DNA of 64,000 nucleotides, from the NCBI GenBank assembly GCA_020636315.1, contig JACJYA010000001.1, positions 558,001 through 622,000 of the forward strand. The letters run 5' to 3'. The translations under genes and the position numbers were made by a program. Numbering within the stretch: the stretch's first letter is position 1; each line of letters begins with the position of its first letter. The notes under the pieces were generated by a model. That model was not told the origin of the DNA. It was given only the letters and a program-made list of their open reading frames with translations, and made no database searches. Shown piece after piece: positions 16,401 through 25,430 of this stretch. The stretch is from Lewinellaceae bacterium. Its GTDB lineage: Bacteria; Bacteroidota; Bacteroidia; Chitinophagales; Saprospiraceae.

Positions 16401-19400
16401 TTACCTATTTGTGTTAACGTCTCCCTGCAAATAATGTATCAGAGGATCAGAGATCAGGGGCACCAGATCTCCTGACAAATGGGGCAACAGATTGTCCATA
16501 ATCTTTGGCATCAACTTTGGCATTTGTTCCTCCATATAGTCCGGCATAGGAACCCGCTCACTGATCCGCTGCAGTATGGTATCCATTACTTTGGGCAGCA
16601 TGGAAGGCATCATACGGGGCATTAAGATGGGGAACAACGGTTTTATCAGATACAACAAGCCGGGTATTTTACCCATAGCGCGCATCATTTTACCCATTCC
16701 CAGCGGCATCGCATCAATGAGCTCCGGCCACATACTTTTCATGATATCAGCAAAGCCTGCCGGTGTCATCAATTCAATCATAGCCTCAAAGGTGGCCCAT
16801 TGTTTTTGGACTTCCGGATCAGGTTTTTGATAGGTAACCCCAAAAGCTTCCATGGCAAAATGCGCCAGGTCAACAATTTCCAGGCCGATTGCTTTCTTTT
16901 CAGCCGTCACCCTGAATTGCAATTCACAACACGGGCAAAGCGACAATAACTTCTGAGCGCCGGCCGCCTCGGCTTCCCTCAACCTGATCTCCCCAATATC
17001 GGCCGCTACCTGAGTGTCTTTAAGCAAGGTAAGCACACTCCCACAGCAATGAGCTGCTTCCCGGTTGTGCTCAAGTTCTACGAATTCTACTCCGGGAATC
17101 GCTTTTATCAGCTCCCTTGGTTCTTCGTAAATATGAGAAGCCCGCCCTATGTGGCAGGAGTCATGCCAGGCCACGGTTTGCTTTCCGTTGTTGTTTTCCG
17201 GAAATTTCATTTTGCCGGCCCGTATCTGTTCCGATGCAATCTGGGAATAATGTTTAACTTCAATATCCCAATCGAGGTTTAGTTTTTTGGCCCATTCCGG
17301 GTAAACCTTTCGCCACATCATATCACAGGCCGGGCAGCTCGTTATCACCGTGTTCCCTCCGGCCTTTTTCACTTCTTTATAATTATGCTTCAGAATTTCT
17401 GCAAACTGATCCCATTTTCCGGCAACCAGCATGGGAGTTCCGCAGCATTGTTCTTCATTACCCAGGTAAGTGAAATCTACTCCGGCTTTTTCGAGCAGTG
17501 CAACCGAGGCTTTGGCAATATCGTTTTCAACATAACTTGCCGTACAGCCGGCAAAATATACGTTTTCAGATTTGGTGCCCGGGCCGTGTTTTTCCTTTAG
17601 TTCTTCGGGAAACCATTTATCCCGGTCCTTCTTAAGAGCGGCCCAGATGTTGCCGTTGGCATGAAGCGATTCCGACATCATATAAAAAGGAGGGAAGGTC
17701 ATTCGCTGATCATCATGAATGAGCTTTCCGCGGAGTTTCATCCAGGAGGGCTCTATCGGTAAACCTTCCGAACACCGCGTGTTGCATAGTTCACAGGTGG
17801 TACATGACAGAAACGTATCCACGACTTCCTGGTCCCATTCCTCCCTGCCTTCTAAATACTCCCGCAGCCAGTACCATTTGCCACGGGGGGACTGGCTTTC
17901 CCAGCCGCGGCCATAAAACTGGTCGCATTCATCCACACAATAGCCACATTGCGAACAGGCATAAGCATACCATGCCACATCGGCAGGAATCCCTTTAATA
18001 TCCTTCCCTGGCCTTTCTCCTATTTCTGTAGAAACGGCATTGCCGGCCGGCCGGATGAGGGGCTCAAACAGGTTGGCAACATTCATCAGCATGCCCAGCC
18101 TGCCTCCATTCAGTACTTTTCCGGGATTAAGCAGGCCATGCTTATCGGTGGAACGCTTAAAGTGAAGCATCCGGTTATAGGGCCCCTTACCAAGGATTTC
18201 ACTGGCCGCATTGGTAAAATACATGCCGGTAGCGTAGGACCGCCCCCCATACTTCCGGGCGATCTTGATAATAGACAAGACCAGGCCAAATTCAATATTG
18301 TATTTAAACTTACGCTGGTCACTGGGGATAAAACCGAGTATGACTACTTCCGGTTTACCGTTCCTGCCCTTGCTGATTACAATGCCTTCTTTAACTACCG
18401 GCTGGCTAATTTTCTTTTCCAATTCATCCAGAAATGGCGATAAATTTTCCAGGGGTACGACTACTTCTGCCGGCACCAGGCTGGGGCCCAACCGCTTCAC
18501 CACCATGAATCGAAAGCGATGTTCCCATTCCTGATCAGCGATCTTTTGGGACAAGATCTCGGCACCATTGGCTTGCACTAACCCTTTTACTGCTGACTCA
18601 ACCGGAGCGGCATCTCTGGCAGCATAGGCCAATGTAAGCAGGTAGTTTTCGGGCAATAAGACTTTACTTTCCTCCGGTTGCCCATTATGTTCAAGCTGAG
18701 GCGCTTTATTCTTCAACTCGGCCATTTTGGGGTTGATGAACATCATGTTCCAGATCGGCAGGCTCTGGCCGTTCAACGATTCGATCATTCCTTGCATTCC
18801 TTTGGCTTCCCGGCTCCCAATCGACATTACTTTCAAGTCGGTATTGTCCAAAACCTTAACGGTGATTTCCGTAATCAATCCTGTTATCCCCTCTGCTCCG
18901 TAAGCAAGGTCAAGGTCCGTTCCTTCAAGAACCCGGGTATTCCCATCCGCCAGGACCATGCGGACTTTCGTCACGCAATCCCGAAACCATCCGGCACTGT
19001 AGGAACCAATACCAGCGCCGGCCTGGGCAAACCATCCACCCACCGTGGAGGAAGGATAGCTGGTAGGATAGGAATTGGCACGAAGGCCGTGCTTATGGAG
19101 TTCATGGTCCAGCTTTTCCCATATGATGCCCGGCTGAACCGTTACGAGGCGCTGGCTCCGGCCTATATCGATAATCTTACTCATGCGGTGAAAATCTACC
19201 ACCACATCCCTTTTCAACGGGATCACTCCGCCATAACCGGAAGTGGATTTCCCCCTTGGCGTAATGTGGATCTTTTCCTTTCTCGCCCAGCGGATTAACT
19301 GGATGATTTCTTCCTCGCTAACCGGTTGAACAACGGCCCGGGGAATCGTATTGCCCACGATAGGCTTCACCAGGCTTGGGATATCCGCTATGTCATGGCT

Positions 19401-19565
19401 GTACATTTTCATCTCCCTGCGGCCGAACCTCACTCTATCCCCAAAAAGATCGATCAGGAAGCGCTGGTTTCTGTTGGAGAAGGCCCCATCTTTTACATTT
19501 ATTTTTGAGGCAACCTGTTGCTTGGACTTCACATCCGTTCTCTCCTTTATTACGGGATTTTCCAT
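16401..19565 (-). CDS. Fused FAD-linked oxidase / 4Fe-4S / CCG-domain oxidoreductase (GlcD-GlcF-like)
   Basis: A 1054-residue fusion that probably oxidises a hydroxy acid such as lactate or glycolate and passes electrons through Fe-S clusters. Residues about 75-250 are the FAD-binding PCMH domain (PRGKSTSGYGGVIPLKRDVV; TVGGWFAQAGAGIGSYSAGW), and 250-490 the FAD-oxidase C-terminal domain. Two 4Fe-4S motifs lie near 537 (CSQCGYCVDEC) and 588 (CTTCELCNTRC). Two CCG domains follow, at about 675-750 (EEQCCGTP; SCPACD) and 800-890 (AHCCGS; LCPCCE). Residues 915-1054 are an unusual Met/Pro-rich hydrophobic tail. No signal peptide. Monocistronic and divergent from the small gene pair at 19774. Confidence 0.87.
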   Translation of the reverse strand: MENPVIKERTDVKSKQQVASKINVKDGAFSNRNQRFLIDLFGDRVRFGRREMKMYSHDIADIPSLVKPIVGNTIPRAVVQPVSEEEIIQLIRWARKEKIHITPRGKSTSGYGGVIPLKRDVVVDFHRMSKIIDIGRSQRLVTVQPGIIWEKLDHELHKHGLRANSYPTSYPSSTVGGWFAQAGAGIGSYSAGWFRDCVTKVRMVLADGNTRVLEGTDLDLAYGAEGITGLITEITVKVLDNTDLKVMSIGSREAKGMQGMIESLNGQSLPIWNMMFINPKMAELKNKAPQLEHNGQPEESKVLLPENYLLTLAYAARDAAPVESAVKGLVQANGAEILSQKIADQEWEHRFRFMVVKRLGPSLVPAEVVVPLENLSPFLDELEKKISQPVVKEGIVISKGRNGKPEVVILGFIPSDQRKFKYNIEFGLVLSIIKIARKYGGRSYATGMYFTNAASEILGKGPYNRMLHFKRSTDKHGLLNPGKVLNGGRLGMLMNVANLFEPLIRPAGNAVSTEIGERPGKDIKGIPADVAWYAYACSQCGYCVDECDQFYGRGWESQSPRGKWYWLREYLEGREEWDQEVVDTFLSCTTCELCNTRCSEGLPIEPSWMKLRGKLIHDDQRMTFPPFYMMSESLHANGNIWAALKKDRDKWFPEELKEKHGPGTKSENVYFAGCTASYVENDIAKASVALLEKAGVDFTYLGNEEQCCGTPMLVAGKWDQFAEILKHNYKEVKKAGGNTVITSCPACDMMWRKVYPEWAKKLNLDWDIEVKHYSQIASEQIRAGKMKFPENNNGKQTVAWHDSCHIGRASHIYEEPRELIKAIPGVEFVELEHNREAAHCCGSVLTLLKDTQVAADIGEIRLREAEAAGAQKLLSLCPCCELQFRVTAEKKAIGLEIVDLAHFAMEAFGVTYQKPDPEVQKQWATFEAMIELMTPAGFADIMKSMWPELIDAMPLGMGKMMRAMGKIPGLLYLIKPLFPILMPRMMPSMLPKVMDTILQRISERVPMPDYMEEQMPKLMPKIMDNLLPHLSGDLVPLISDPLIHYLQGDVNTNR

Positions 19566-19773
19566 GATTATTATTTTTAATCTTCCTGTAATCGAAAACC
19601 ATTATTGTCAATCTAATTTCCAATACGCCCTTCAATCCATAATTTCCTATGACTTTGATCATTCAGAGGATTGATTTTCGTCAAACCCAGCGTTTGGGGG
19701 CTATCAGCACCCTGACAACTGCTTCAACAAAAGCAGTTCGTCAGGGCCAACAATCCCCTCCTGATACTTCAAC

Positions 19774-20001
19774 ATGATAGGAGAGGCCTGGCGATACGGG
19801 GTAACCACTCAAAGCCAAGAAGGCCGTTATCCCATGGGGTTGCCGGTCGAAGGCTTAACGTACCGCATCCTTTACAGAGGCACTCTACAGGAATGCCTCA
19901 AACAAGAAAAGTTGTACATTTACAACTACGCTTTATTGCCTGAAAACCTGAAGCGAAAACCACCTTTGATCCGGCCTCCCGGTAATAAAAGAGACAATTG
20001 A
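19774..20001 (+). CDS. Short toxin-tip-like protein, possibly GIY-YIG (URI)-type nuclease remnant
   Basis: A 75-residue frame from ATG 19774. The pattern GEAWRYGVTT, then RYPMGLP, YRILYRGTLQECLKQEKLYI and LIRPPGNK resembles the C-terminal nuclease tips of polymorphic toxins, where W-[KR]-Y-G-x-T recalls the YIG half of the GIY-YIG motif. This is recollection of a pattern, not a proven match. The front part seems missing, and sequence just upstream in another frame looks coding-like up to a TGA at 19775, so this may be a broken toxin end. The next gene starts one base after its stop. Confidence 0.4.
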   Translation: MIGEAWRYGVTTQSQEGRYPMGLPVEGLTYRILYRGTLQECLKQEKLYIYNYALLPENLKRKPPLIRPPGNKRDN

Positions 20002-20002
20002 T

Positions 20003-20431
20003 ATGAAAGAAAAACAATGGCCGCCAATATGGATAGGAACCGAAGCATTCCATACCATTGGAGATAAGGACATCCAAGTGACAGTACTTCAGAAGGTGCT
20101 CAACAAGCACCTGTCTCTTAAGGATTACGGGGCAGGCATTAAAGAACTTCGCTTTATTGCCGTGGCCATGCCCAAAGATGATACCCTCCATCCTGATGAT
20201 ACCCGATATGCATCCCGTTTACACCGCCTGAGCCTGTGGCGAAACCTCGACTACGAACAGGCCATCGATACTTCGGAGGAAGGTTTTTTGCAGATGGTAG
20301 CGCTGGCGTTCTTGAAGGCTATTGGTGAAATTCCCTCTTTAGGCATTAATCGTTTCAACAGCGACGCTTTCTATAAAGATGCCGCTCAGGCGCTGAAAGA
20401 GGAAGGTTATCTCCAGCATTCGGCTGCCTGA
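20003..20431 (+). CDS. Hypothetical small protein, candidate immunity protein
   Basis: A 142-residue soluble protein starting one base after the preceding short gene, so the two are co-transcribed and probably co-translated. No family is recognised. It has a mixed alpha/beta look (DIQVTVLQKVLNKHLSLKDY; RLHRLSLWRNLDYEQAIDTS) and no signal peptide or membrane helix. Size, solubility and position directly behind a toxin-tip-like frame suggest an immunity protein, but that rests on context alone. Confidence 0.5.
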   Translation: MKEKQWPPIWIGTEAFHTIGDKDIQVTVLQKVLNKHLSLKDYGAGIKELRFIAVAMPKDDTLHPDDTRYASRLHRLSLWRNLDYEQAIDTSEEGFLQMVALAFLKAIGEIPSLGINRFNSDAFYKDAAQALKEEGYLQHSAA

Positions 20432-20982
20432 ATTAGGCAGGGGTCACCATAGGCAAGATCATTATTTTGAATAGCTTGTCATTCTGCTCTCTAAGTTTGC
20501 CGCCAGGATCAAGGTTACTTCACCTCCTTCCTTTTCCAGGTATTTAATAATTGTTTCTATTGCCTCGACAATGATCTTGCTTTTTAAGGCGCTGCCCATA
20601 GTTATTGATGGCCTGAATAACGACCCCTTCCGCAAGCATCAGATGGGCAACAACATTCCTTATCCTGAGTTGCCCCGTACAACAAAAATCATCATGCCAA
20701 TTGATGAAAATCACCCTTTTTGTGGAAATTCTTATGGTAATTCAAAGTTTGACATTACCAACAATGGCCCTGAGGCCTTCCCATGTACTCTTCCTCCGAA
20801 GCTAACCTCACCGTAGTCCGAAAAGCATTTTCCGTACCGGAAGAAAAAAGATAGATCCGATGAAGTTGTAACGCCCCCGTGTCAGGAGAGCCTTTCATGC
20901 TGTAACAGCTTGAAGGCGTAAACCGAGCTCTTCCTGAATGCCAAAGCAGTCTTTCCTTTACTCTAAAATAAAAATCAGCCCC
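20432..20982. other. Gene-poor stretch with coding-like fragments, probably decayed
   Basis: About 550 bases with no convincing full gene. On the minus strand, natural-looking peptide pieces appear in more than one frame, for example NVVAHLMLAEGVVIQAINNY around 20660-20600 and the 45-residue frame at 20462-20599, separated by stops and frame changes. This is what a decaying gene looks like, but no family could be named. A leader region for the T9SS gene at 20983 occupies the last part. Confidence 0.35.
20462..20599 (-). CDS. 45-residue minus-strand ORF, probably the tail of a decayed gene
   Basis: Runs from an ATG at 20599 to TAA at 20464-20462. The product (MGSALKSKIIVEAIETIIKY, then LEKEGGEVTLILAANLESRM) looks like genuine protein: helix, Gly turn, beta strand. 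It has no good ribosome site, and similar coding-like sequence continues upstream in another frame, so it is more likely a remnant than an intact gene. Confidence 0.25.
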   Translation of the reverse strand: MGSALKSKIIVEAIETIIKYLEKEGGEVTLILAANLESRMTSYSK

Positions 20983-23900
20983 ATGAAAAACGCTTTACTT
21001 TCCTCAATTTTCACCTTAATGGTATGCATACCTTCCTTTGCTCAACCCACACTGCTCTGGGAGTCCGCCTACCACGGCGCCATCGCCGACGACCAGCCCA
21101 ACGCCATGACCGTTGACGATGAGGGCAATGTATATGTAACCGGATACACCGATACTCCCAGCGAGACCAGCGATTACCTCACCATTAAATACAATGCCAA
21201 TGGCGATATCGTCTGGGCCCGGACTTACAACGGCGCCGCCAATGGCGACGACGTGGCCAACGGCCTGAAGGTGGATGCTTCCGGCAACGTATATGTAACC
21301 GGGCAGAGCCAGGGCGCCGGCGATGGGGTGAATATGGTGACCATCAAGTACAACGCCGCAGGATTCCAGCAATGGGCGGCTGTCCACAGCGGTGCAACCA
21401 ACTCCATCAATATCGGGTACAATATCGCCACGGATGTGTTCGGCAACGTATATGCCGCCGGTGGCAACAGCATCAACGGCGGCGTGCTGGTGAAATACAA
21501 CGCCTCCGGCACGGCGCAGTGGACGTCGGACCTGGCGGGGAGATATGAAAACGAAGTGCTGGTGCTTATCCATCCGAACGATGGGAATATTATTGTGGCG
21601 GGAGGAAGCAGCCTGATCAGCCGCTTCTATCTGATGGCTGTCAATCCATCTGATGGCGCCACCGTCCGGGCATACAATACAAATGCATTTCAGTATGGGG
21701 CTGGGTTTCCCAATGCGTTGGTTTTGGACGGCATCGGTAACATGTATGTTACAAGTACGAGTAATGAATTAGGGGGGTCAAACCCCGTCAGAGTTGAAAC
21801 CACCAAGTTCATCTATCCCGGCACCAATTATCAGGCCTACGCCTGGCGGTCTTATTCCTACGTCATTGATTCTGATGGCCCGCTGCTTTCCGGAGCAGGC
21901 ATGCAACTGGATAACGACAATAATGTATATGTCGCCATGAGTTTTTACAATGGGTCATTCTATACTTTTTCGCTGAGAAAGCTATCTCCTAATGGCGCCA
22001 CGATCTGGCGGAGTCCCCCATCAGGGGCAGTCGGTGTCGAAGGCACTCCCGTTGCCATGGCCCTGAGCAACCTAAGCGACCCTCCGGACATTTATGTGGC
22101 CGGATACGATGCAGTGGGCGACTTCAAAACGGTGAAATACAGCAACGCTGATGGCAATGTCCTTTGGACTAAAACCTACGATTGCGGCAACAGCGGCGCC
22201 GACATTGCCACTACCATGGTGGTTGACAACTGCGATAACATCTACATCGCTGGCACCTCTAGCTGTTCCGGCACCTTCAAAGACGTAAAAACCATCAAAT
22301 TCGCTGTTGCCGCACCTCCTGACGTTACTCCTGACGGCCCCACCACCTTCTGCCAGGGCGGCTCGGTAACGCTGACGGCCGAAGAGGGCGACGCCTACCT
22401 ATGGAGCAATGGCGCCACTACGCAGGAAATTACCGTCAGCACTTCAGATAACTACACGGTCACAATCACGAATGTAAACGGATGTCCGCAGGCGTCCCTG
22501 CCGGTGGAAGTGACGGTCGTGCCTCCGCCTACGGCAACCATTACCCCGGCGGGAGTAGTATCGGTATGCGAGAACAGCCCGGTGGAGCTCACCGCCAGCC
22601 CGGCGAATGCCTACCTGTGGAGCAATGGCGCCACCACCTCCAGTATTACTGTGACGGAAGCAGGGGACTATAGGGTTACTGTCACCAATGCCGAAGGGTG
22701 TACTGCTGTATCAGCAGTTACAACCGTGGAGTTAGCTCCTGCTCCCACCGCAACGGTATCCCCTCCTGGGCTGGTGGAGATATGCCAGGGCAACTCGGCG
22801 GTGCTCACCGCCAGCCCGGCGAATACCTACCTGTGGAACACCGGAGCCACCACACCAAGTATTTCTGTAACGGAAGCAGGGGACTATATGGTAACCGTTA
22901 CCAACACAGCCGGATGCTCTGCTACATCCGCCGTGACTTCAGTTACAGTACTACCTCCGCCTTCAGCGGCAATTTCTCCCGGCGGAGAGGTTGAATTTTG
23001 CCAGGGCAGTTCCGTGACGCTCACCGCCGATCCGGCAAATGCCTACCTGTGGAGCACCGGGGAAACCACGCCGGGCATCACCGTATCCGAACCAGGTGAA
23101 TATGTGGTTACGGTCACCTCCGCCGCTGGCTGCACGGCGATATCCGAACCCACTACGCTCATTGGGGTTCCTGCGCCGGTGGCCACCATTACGCCCGTGG
23201 GAGCATTGGAATTCTGTGAAGGCGGCTCCGTTGTGCTCACGGCCAGCCAGGCCGATTCCTATCTGTGGAGTACCGATGAGACTTCCCAGGCCATTATTGC
23301 CGATGCCGGTGGGGACTACTCGGTTACGATCACCAATGCCGCCGGCTGCTCCGGCGAAACATCCATCACCGTAACCGAATGGCCGGTGGCCACGCTCTCG
23401 CTTGGCCCGACTGATACGGAATGCGGCGAAACGAACGGATCGATCCTCACCAGTGTCTCCGGCGGCAGCCCGATCGAGAGTTTCCTTTGGAACAACGGGG
23501 AGACTACACAGCACCTGGCAGACCTTCCGGGAGGCGACTATGCCGTTACCGCTACGGACGTAAATGGGTGTACGGCCACTGCTGAGGTTACGGTGGTTGG
23601 GCGGGTTAATCCAATCATCACCATAGATACTGTCGATCTAGGGCAGCAGTTTGAGTTAACTGCAACCGCTACGGGCTCTGGGCTTACTTATTCATGGTCA
23701 ACCGGGGAAAATACTCCGACAATTATCGTCGGTAGCACTGGAATTTATACGGTTTCCGTGACCAATAATGATGGGTGCGGGGCTTCTGACTCTATTGAAA
23801 TAATGATTGTATCCACTTCCGATAGGGACATCATACACCAGATCACCCTCTTCCCCAACCCCGCAACGGACGTCCTCTACATCAAATGCGAAGGCGCCCC

Positions 23901-24081
23901 GACCGTATCGGTAAGATTGCTGAATGTACTCGGAAAGCAATTGCTGGAGGACCGCACTCTGATGCCCGATGGGGCTATCCGAACCTTGCGGCTGGACAAT
24001 GTCCCTCCGGGCAGCTACTTCATAGAGGTGGCGGGCAGAGATTTCCGCCGGGCCCTGCCCTTTGTTAGGACGGGGAGTTGA
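20983..24081 (+). CDS. T9SS-sorted SBBP beta-propeller protein with tandem Ig-like repeats
   Basis: A 1032-residue secreted protein from ATG 20983, with signal peptide MKNALLSSIFTLMVCIPSFA. Residues about 20-440 hold SBBP-type propeller repeats (DDEGNVYVTGYTD, DASGNVYVTGQSQG, DNCDNIYIAGTSS). Five tandem Ig-like units of about 70 residues follow, each with CQGxSVxLTA, YLWSNGATT and DYxVTVTNxxGC. Next come one SprB-like repeat (GGSPIESFLWNNGETTQHLA) and one more diverged unit. The last 80 residues are a T9SS type A sorting domain (ITLFPNPATDVLYIKCEG). It is probably displayed or released at the cell surface. The frame is open a little upstream of 20983, but only this start gives a signal peptide. 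Confidence 0.88.
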   Translation: MKNALLSSIFTLMVCIPSFAQPTLLWESAYHGAIADDQPNAMTVDDEGNVYVTGYTDTPSETSDYLTIKYNANGDIVWARTYNGAANGDDVANGLKVDASGNVYVTGQSQGAGDGVNMVTIKYNAAGFQQWAAVHSGATNSINIGYNIATDVFGNVYAAGGNSINGGVLVKYNASGTAQWTSDLAGRYENEVLVLIHPNDGNIIVAGGSSLISRFYLMAVNPSDGATVRAYNTNAFQYGAGFPNALVLDGIGNMYVTSTSNELGGSNPVRVETTKFIYPGTNYQAYAWRSYSYVIDSDGPLLSGAGMQLDNDNNVYVAMSFYNGSFYTFSLRKLSPNGATIWRSPPSGAVGVEGTPVAMALSNLSDPPDIYVAGYDAVGDFKTVKYSNADGNVLWTKTYDCGNSGADIATTMVVDNCDNIYIAGTSSCSGTFKDVKTIKFAVAAPPDVTPDGPTTFCQGGSVTLTAEEGDAYLWSNGATTQEITVSTSDNYTVTITNVNGCPQASLPVEVTVVPPPTATITPAGVVSVCENSPVELTASPANAYLWSNGATTSSITVTEAGDYRVTVTNAEGCTAVSAVTTVELAPAPTATVSPPGLVEICQGNSAVLTASPANTYLWNTGATTPSISVTEAGDYMVTVTNTAGCSATSAVTSVTVLPPPSAAISPGGEVEFCQGSSVTLTADPANAYLWSTGETTPGITVSEPGEYVVTVTSAAGCTAISEPTTLIGVPAPVATITPVGALEFCEGGSVVLTASQADSYLWSTDETSQAIIADAGGDYSVTITNAAGCSGETSITVTEWPVATLSLGPTDTECGETNGSILTSVSGGSPIESFLWNNGETTQHLADLPGGDYAVTATDVNGCTATAEVTVVGRVNPIITIDTVDLGQQFELTATATGSGLTYSWSTGENTPTIIVGSTGIYTVSVTNNDGCGASDSIEIMIVSTSDRDIIHQITLFPNPATDVLYIKCEGAPTVSVRLLNVLGKQLLEDRTLMPDGAIRTLRLDNVPPGSYFIEVAGRDFRRALPFVRTGS
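22320..23390 (+). repeat. Tandem ~213-bp coding repeats (Ig-like units)
   Basis: Five in-frame units inside the T9SS protein gene, each encoding about 71 residues. DNA phrases such as CTCACCGCCAGCCCGGCGAA and TACCTGTGGAGCA recur. Protein similarity between neighbouring units is high enough to allow unequal recombination. Confidence 0.8.
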
Positions 24082-24188
24082 CAGGCTGTAGTTCATGTGC
24101 TGGCTTTTGCATCACATAAAATATAGTGGACAGGCGACTAAAGCTCGCCTGTCCACCATTACAGAATACAGAATAAAAATCCAGAAAT

Positions 24189-25040
24189 ATGAAAACGAGA
24201 ATACTTTTCATCACCACATTATTCCTACTGCCCTTTCTGGCAAATGTTCACGCCCAGACAGAAACCCTGACCAACGATGAGGTGATCACCCTCACGAAGA
24301 TCGGCCTGGAGCCCTCGGTGATCATCAGCAAGATCCAGACAAGTAATACGTCATTTGACGTAAGCACAGATGGCCTGATTAATTTGAGCAACAGCGGGGT
24401 ACCGGCGGAGGTCATCACCGCCATGATGAAGGCCGAGCAGCAAGCCGCCGCCGCAGAGGCCGAACAGCAGGACCTGAATGACCCGCTGACTCCCAGAGCC
24501 GCCGGGATCTATTATTACAACCCCATCGAAAAAGACAAAAAGCTGAGGCGCGTGGACCCCACCGTGGTTTCCACCAGCCAGGCCGGAGGCGTAGGAGGGG
24601 CGCTGAAGGGGTCTCTTACAGGCGGGCTGGCCAACCAGAAAGTAAAATCGAGCCTATCCGGGAGTGAGAGCCGCCTGCAGATCGTAGAGGTGAACCCGGT
24701 ATTTTATTTTTACTTTGAAACCAACACCAACCCTTATACGGATAACTGGTTCTTTGCCACCGCCACCTCACCCAATGAATTTGCCCTGGTTCAGCTGGAT
24801 GCAAAAAGGAACCAGCGGGAATTCGTGGTGGCCAAAGCGAATGCCTATGGTAGTTCTACAGGGATACCCGATAAAGAGAAGGTCCCATTCAATTACGAGG
24901 AGGTGGCCCCGGGCATTTACAAGGTGACTTTTGAGCCCGCCCTGCCGCGTGGCGAATACGGCTTCCTCTATGCGAGCAGCCTGCCGTCTCACTATTCCAA
25001 TGATAAGGTGTTTGATTTTGGGATTTTGGGTGGGAATTAG
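24189..25040 (+). CDS. Secreted protein of unknown function with an N-terminal repeat-type helical domain
   Basis: A 283-residue protein with signal peptide (MKTRILFITTLFLLPFLANV, cleavage near HAQ). Residues about 25-80 (LTNDEVITLTKIGLEPSVII, then SKIQTSNTSFDVSTDGLINL) match a short helical module often seen at the start of Bacteroidota secreted proteins. An Ala/Glu/Gln-rich linker follows, then a beta-rich domain without a recognised name. No T9SS domain, so it is probably periplasmic. The stop codon overlaps by three bases the stop of a convergent small gene. Confidence 0.65.
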   Translation: MKTRILFITTLFLLPFLANVHAQTETLTNDEVITLTKIGLEPSVIISKIQTSNTSFDVSTDGLINLSNSGVPAEVITAMMKAEQQAAAAEAEQQDLNDPLTPRAAGIYYYNPIEKDKKLRRVDPTVVSTSQAGGVGGALKGSLTGGLANQKVKSSLSGSESRLQIVEVNPVFYFYFETNTNPYTDNWFFATATSPNEFALVQLDAKRNQREFVVAKANAYGSSTGIPDKEKVPFNYEEVAPGIYKVTFEPALPRGEYGFLYASSLPSHYSNDKVFDFGILGGN

Positions 25041-25320
25041 TTGCTTGCTGTCCGAAAACATAAGACGATCATATCTTCAACACCAAATACAGTGCAGCTT
25101 CGGGCCTTTTCCGATTTGATCTTGAAATCATGTAAGAGATAGTAGATGCGGCTGGCTACTCCACCCCTTATGGCCTTGTTGTAAATGACACGGGTGCTCC
25201 TGAAGTATAGTGACATTTTGTTCACTTCCAGTTCTCCGTTCAGCATCGAAGATTGAAATTGCGTAAGCTTTGCAAACCATTTGCAAGTTCTTCAGGGGTA
25301 AAAAGCGCGTCATCGAACAT
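25037..25320 (-). pseudogene. Small gene of unknown function, apparently frameshifted
   Basis: On the minus strand, ATG 25320 opens MFDDALFTPEELANGLQSLR, which soon stops. A second frame then reads KWFAKLTQFQSSMLNGELEV and continues to a TAA at 25039-25037 (IYYLLHDFKIKSEKARSC; VEDMIVLCFRTASN). Joining the two by a one-base shift near 25290 gives a plausible protein of about 95 residues. The downstream frame alone from ATG 25246 is 69 residues. Either a one-base indel broke the gene or the shorter frame is the real product. No family recognised. Confidence 0.4.
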
Positions 25321-25343
25321 GGCCGACCCGTCATTTTGTGTAG

Positions 25344-25430
25344 TGGGCGCAGATGGATTCGAACCAACGACCCTCCCGGCATGCGCCGGGATGCTCTAAA
25401 TCCTGCTTTTGAGCGGGAAGCTATGCGCCG
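25344..25430 (-). pseudogene. Degenerate tRNA-Val-derived sequence
   Basis: The minus strand reads GGCGCATAGCT at the 5' side and GGTTCGAATCCATCTGCGCC at the 3' side, as in the tRNA-Val genes nearby. The D-loop is expanded, and the anticodon arm is replaced by a hairpin TCCCGGC-GCAT-GCCGGGA with no valine anticodon. The total of 87 bases is too long. It is not expected to work as a tRNA. Its 5' end overlaps the 3' end of the GIY-YIG gene. Confidence 0.65.

Noticed and set aside
20571..20816. 81-residue plus-strand frame as a gene
   Set aside because: No ribosome site or domain, and the opposite strand looks more coding-like in pieces, so it was not listed.
22320..23600. Regularly spaced similar sequences that could suggest a CRISPR array
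   Set aside because: The units are about 213 bp, in frame and encode Ig-like protein repeats; there are no short identical repeats with unique spacers and no cas genes.
25344..25430. A third tRNA gene
   Set aside because: The expanded D-loop and the hairpin in place of the anticodon arm leave no usable anticodon, so it is listed as a degenerate copy.
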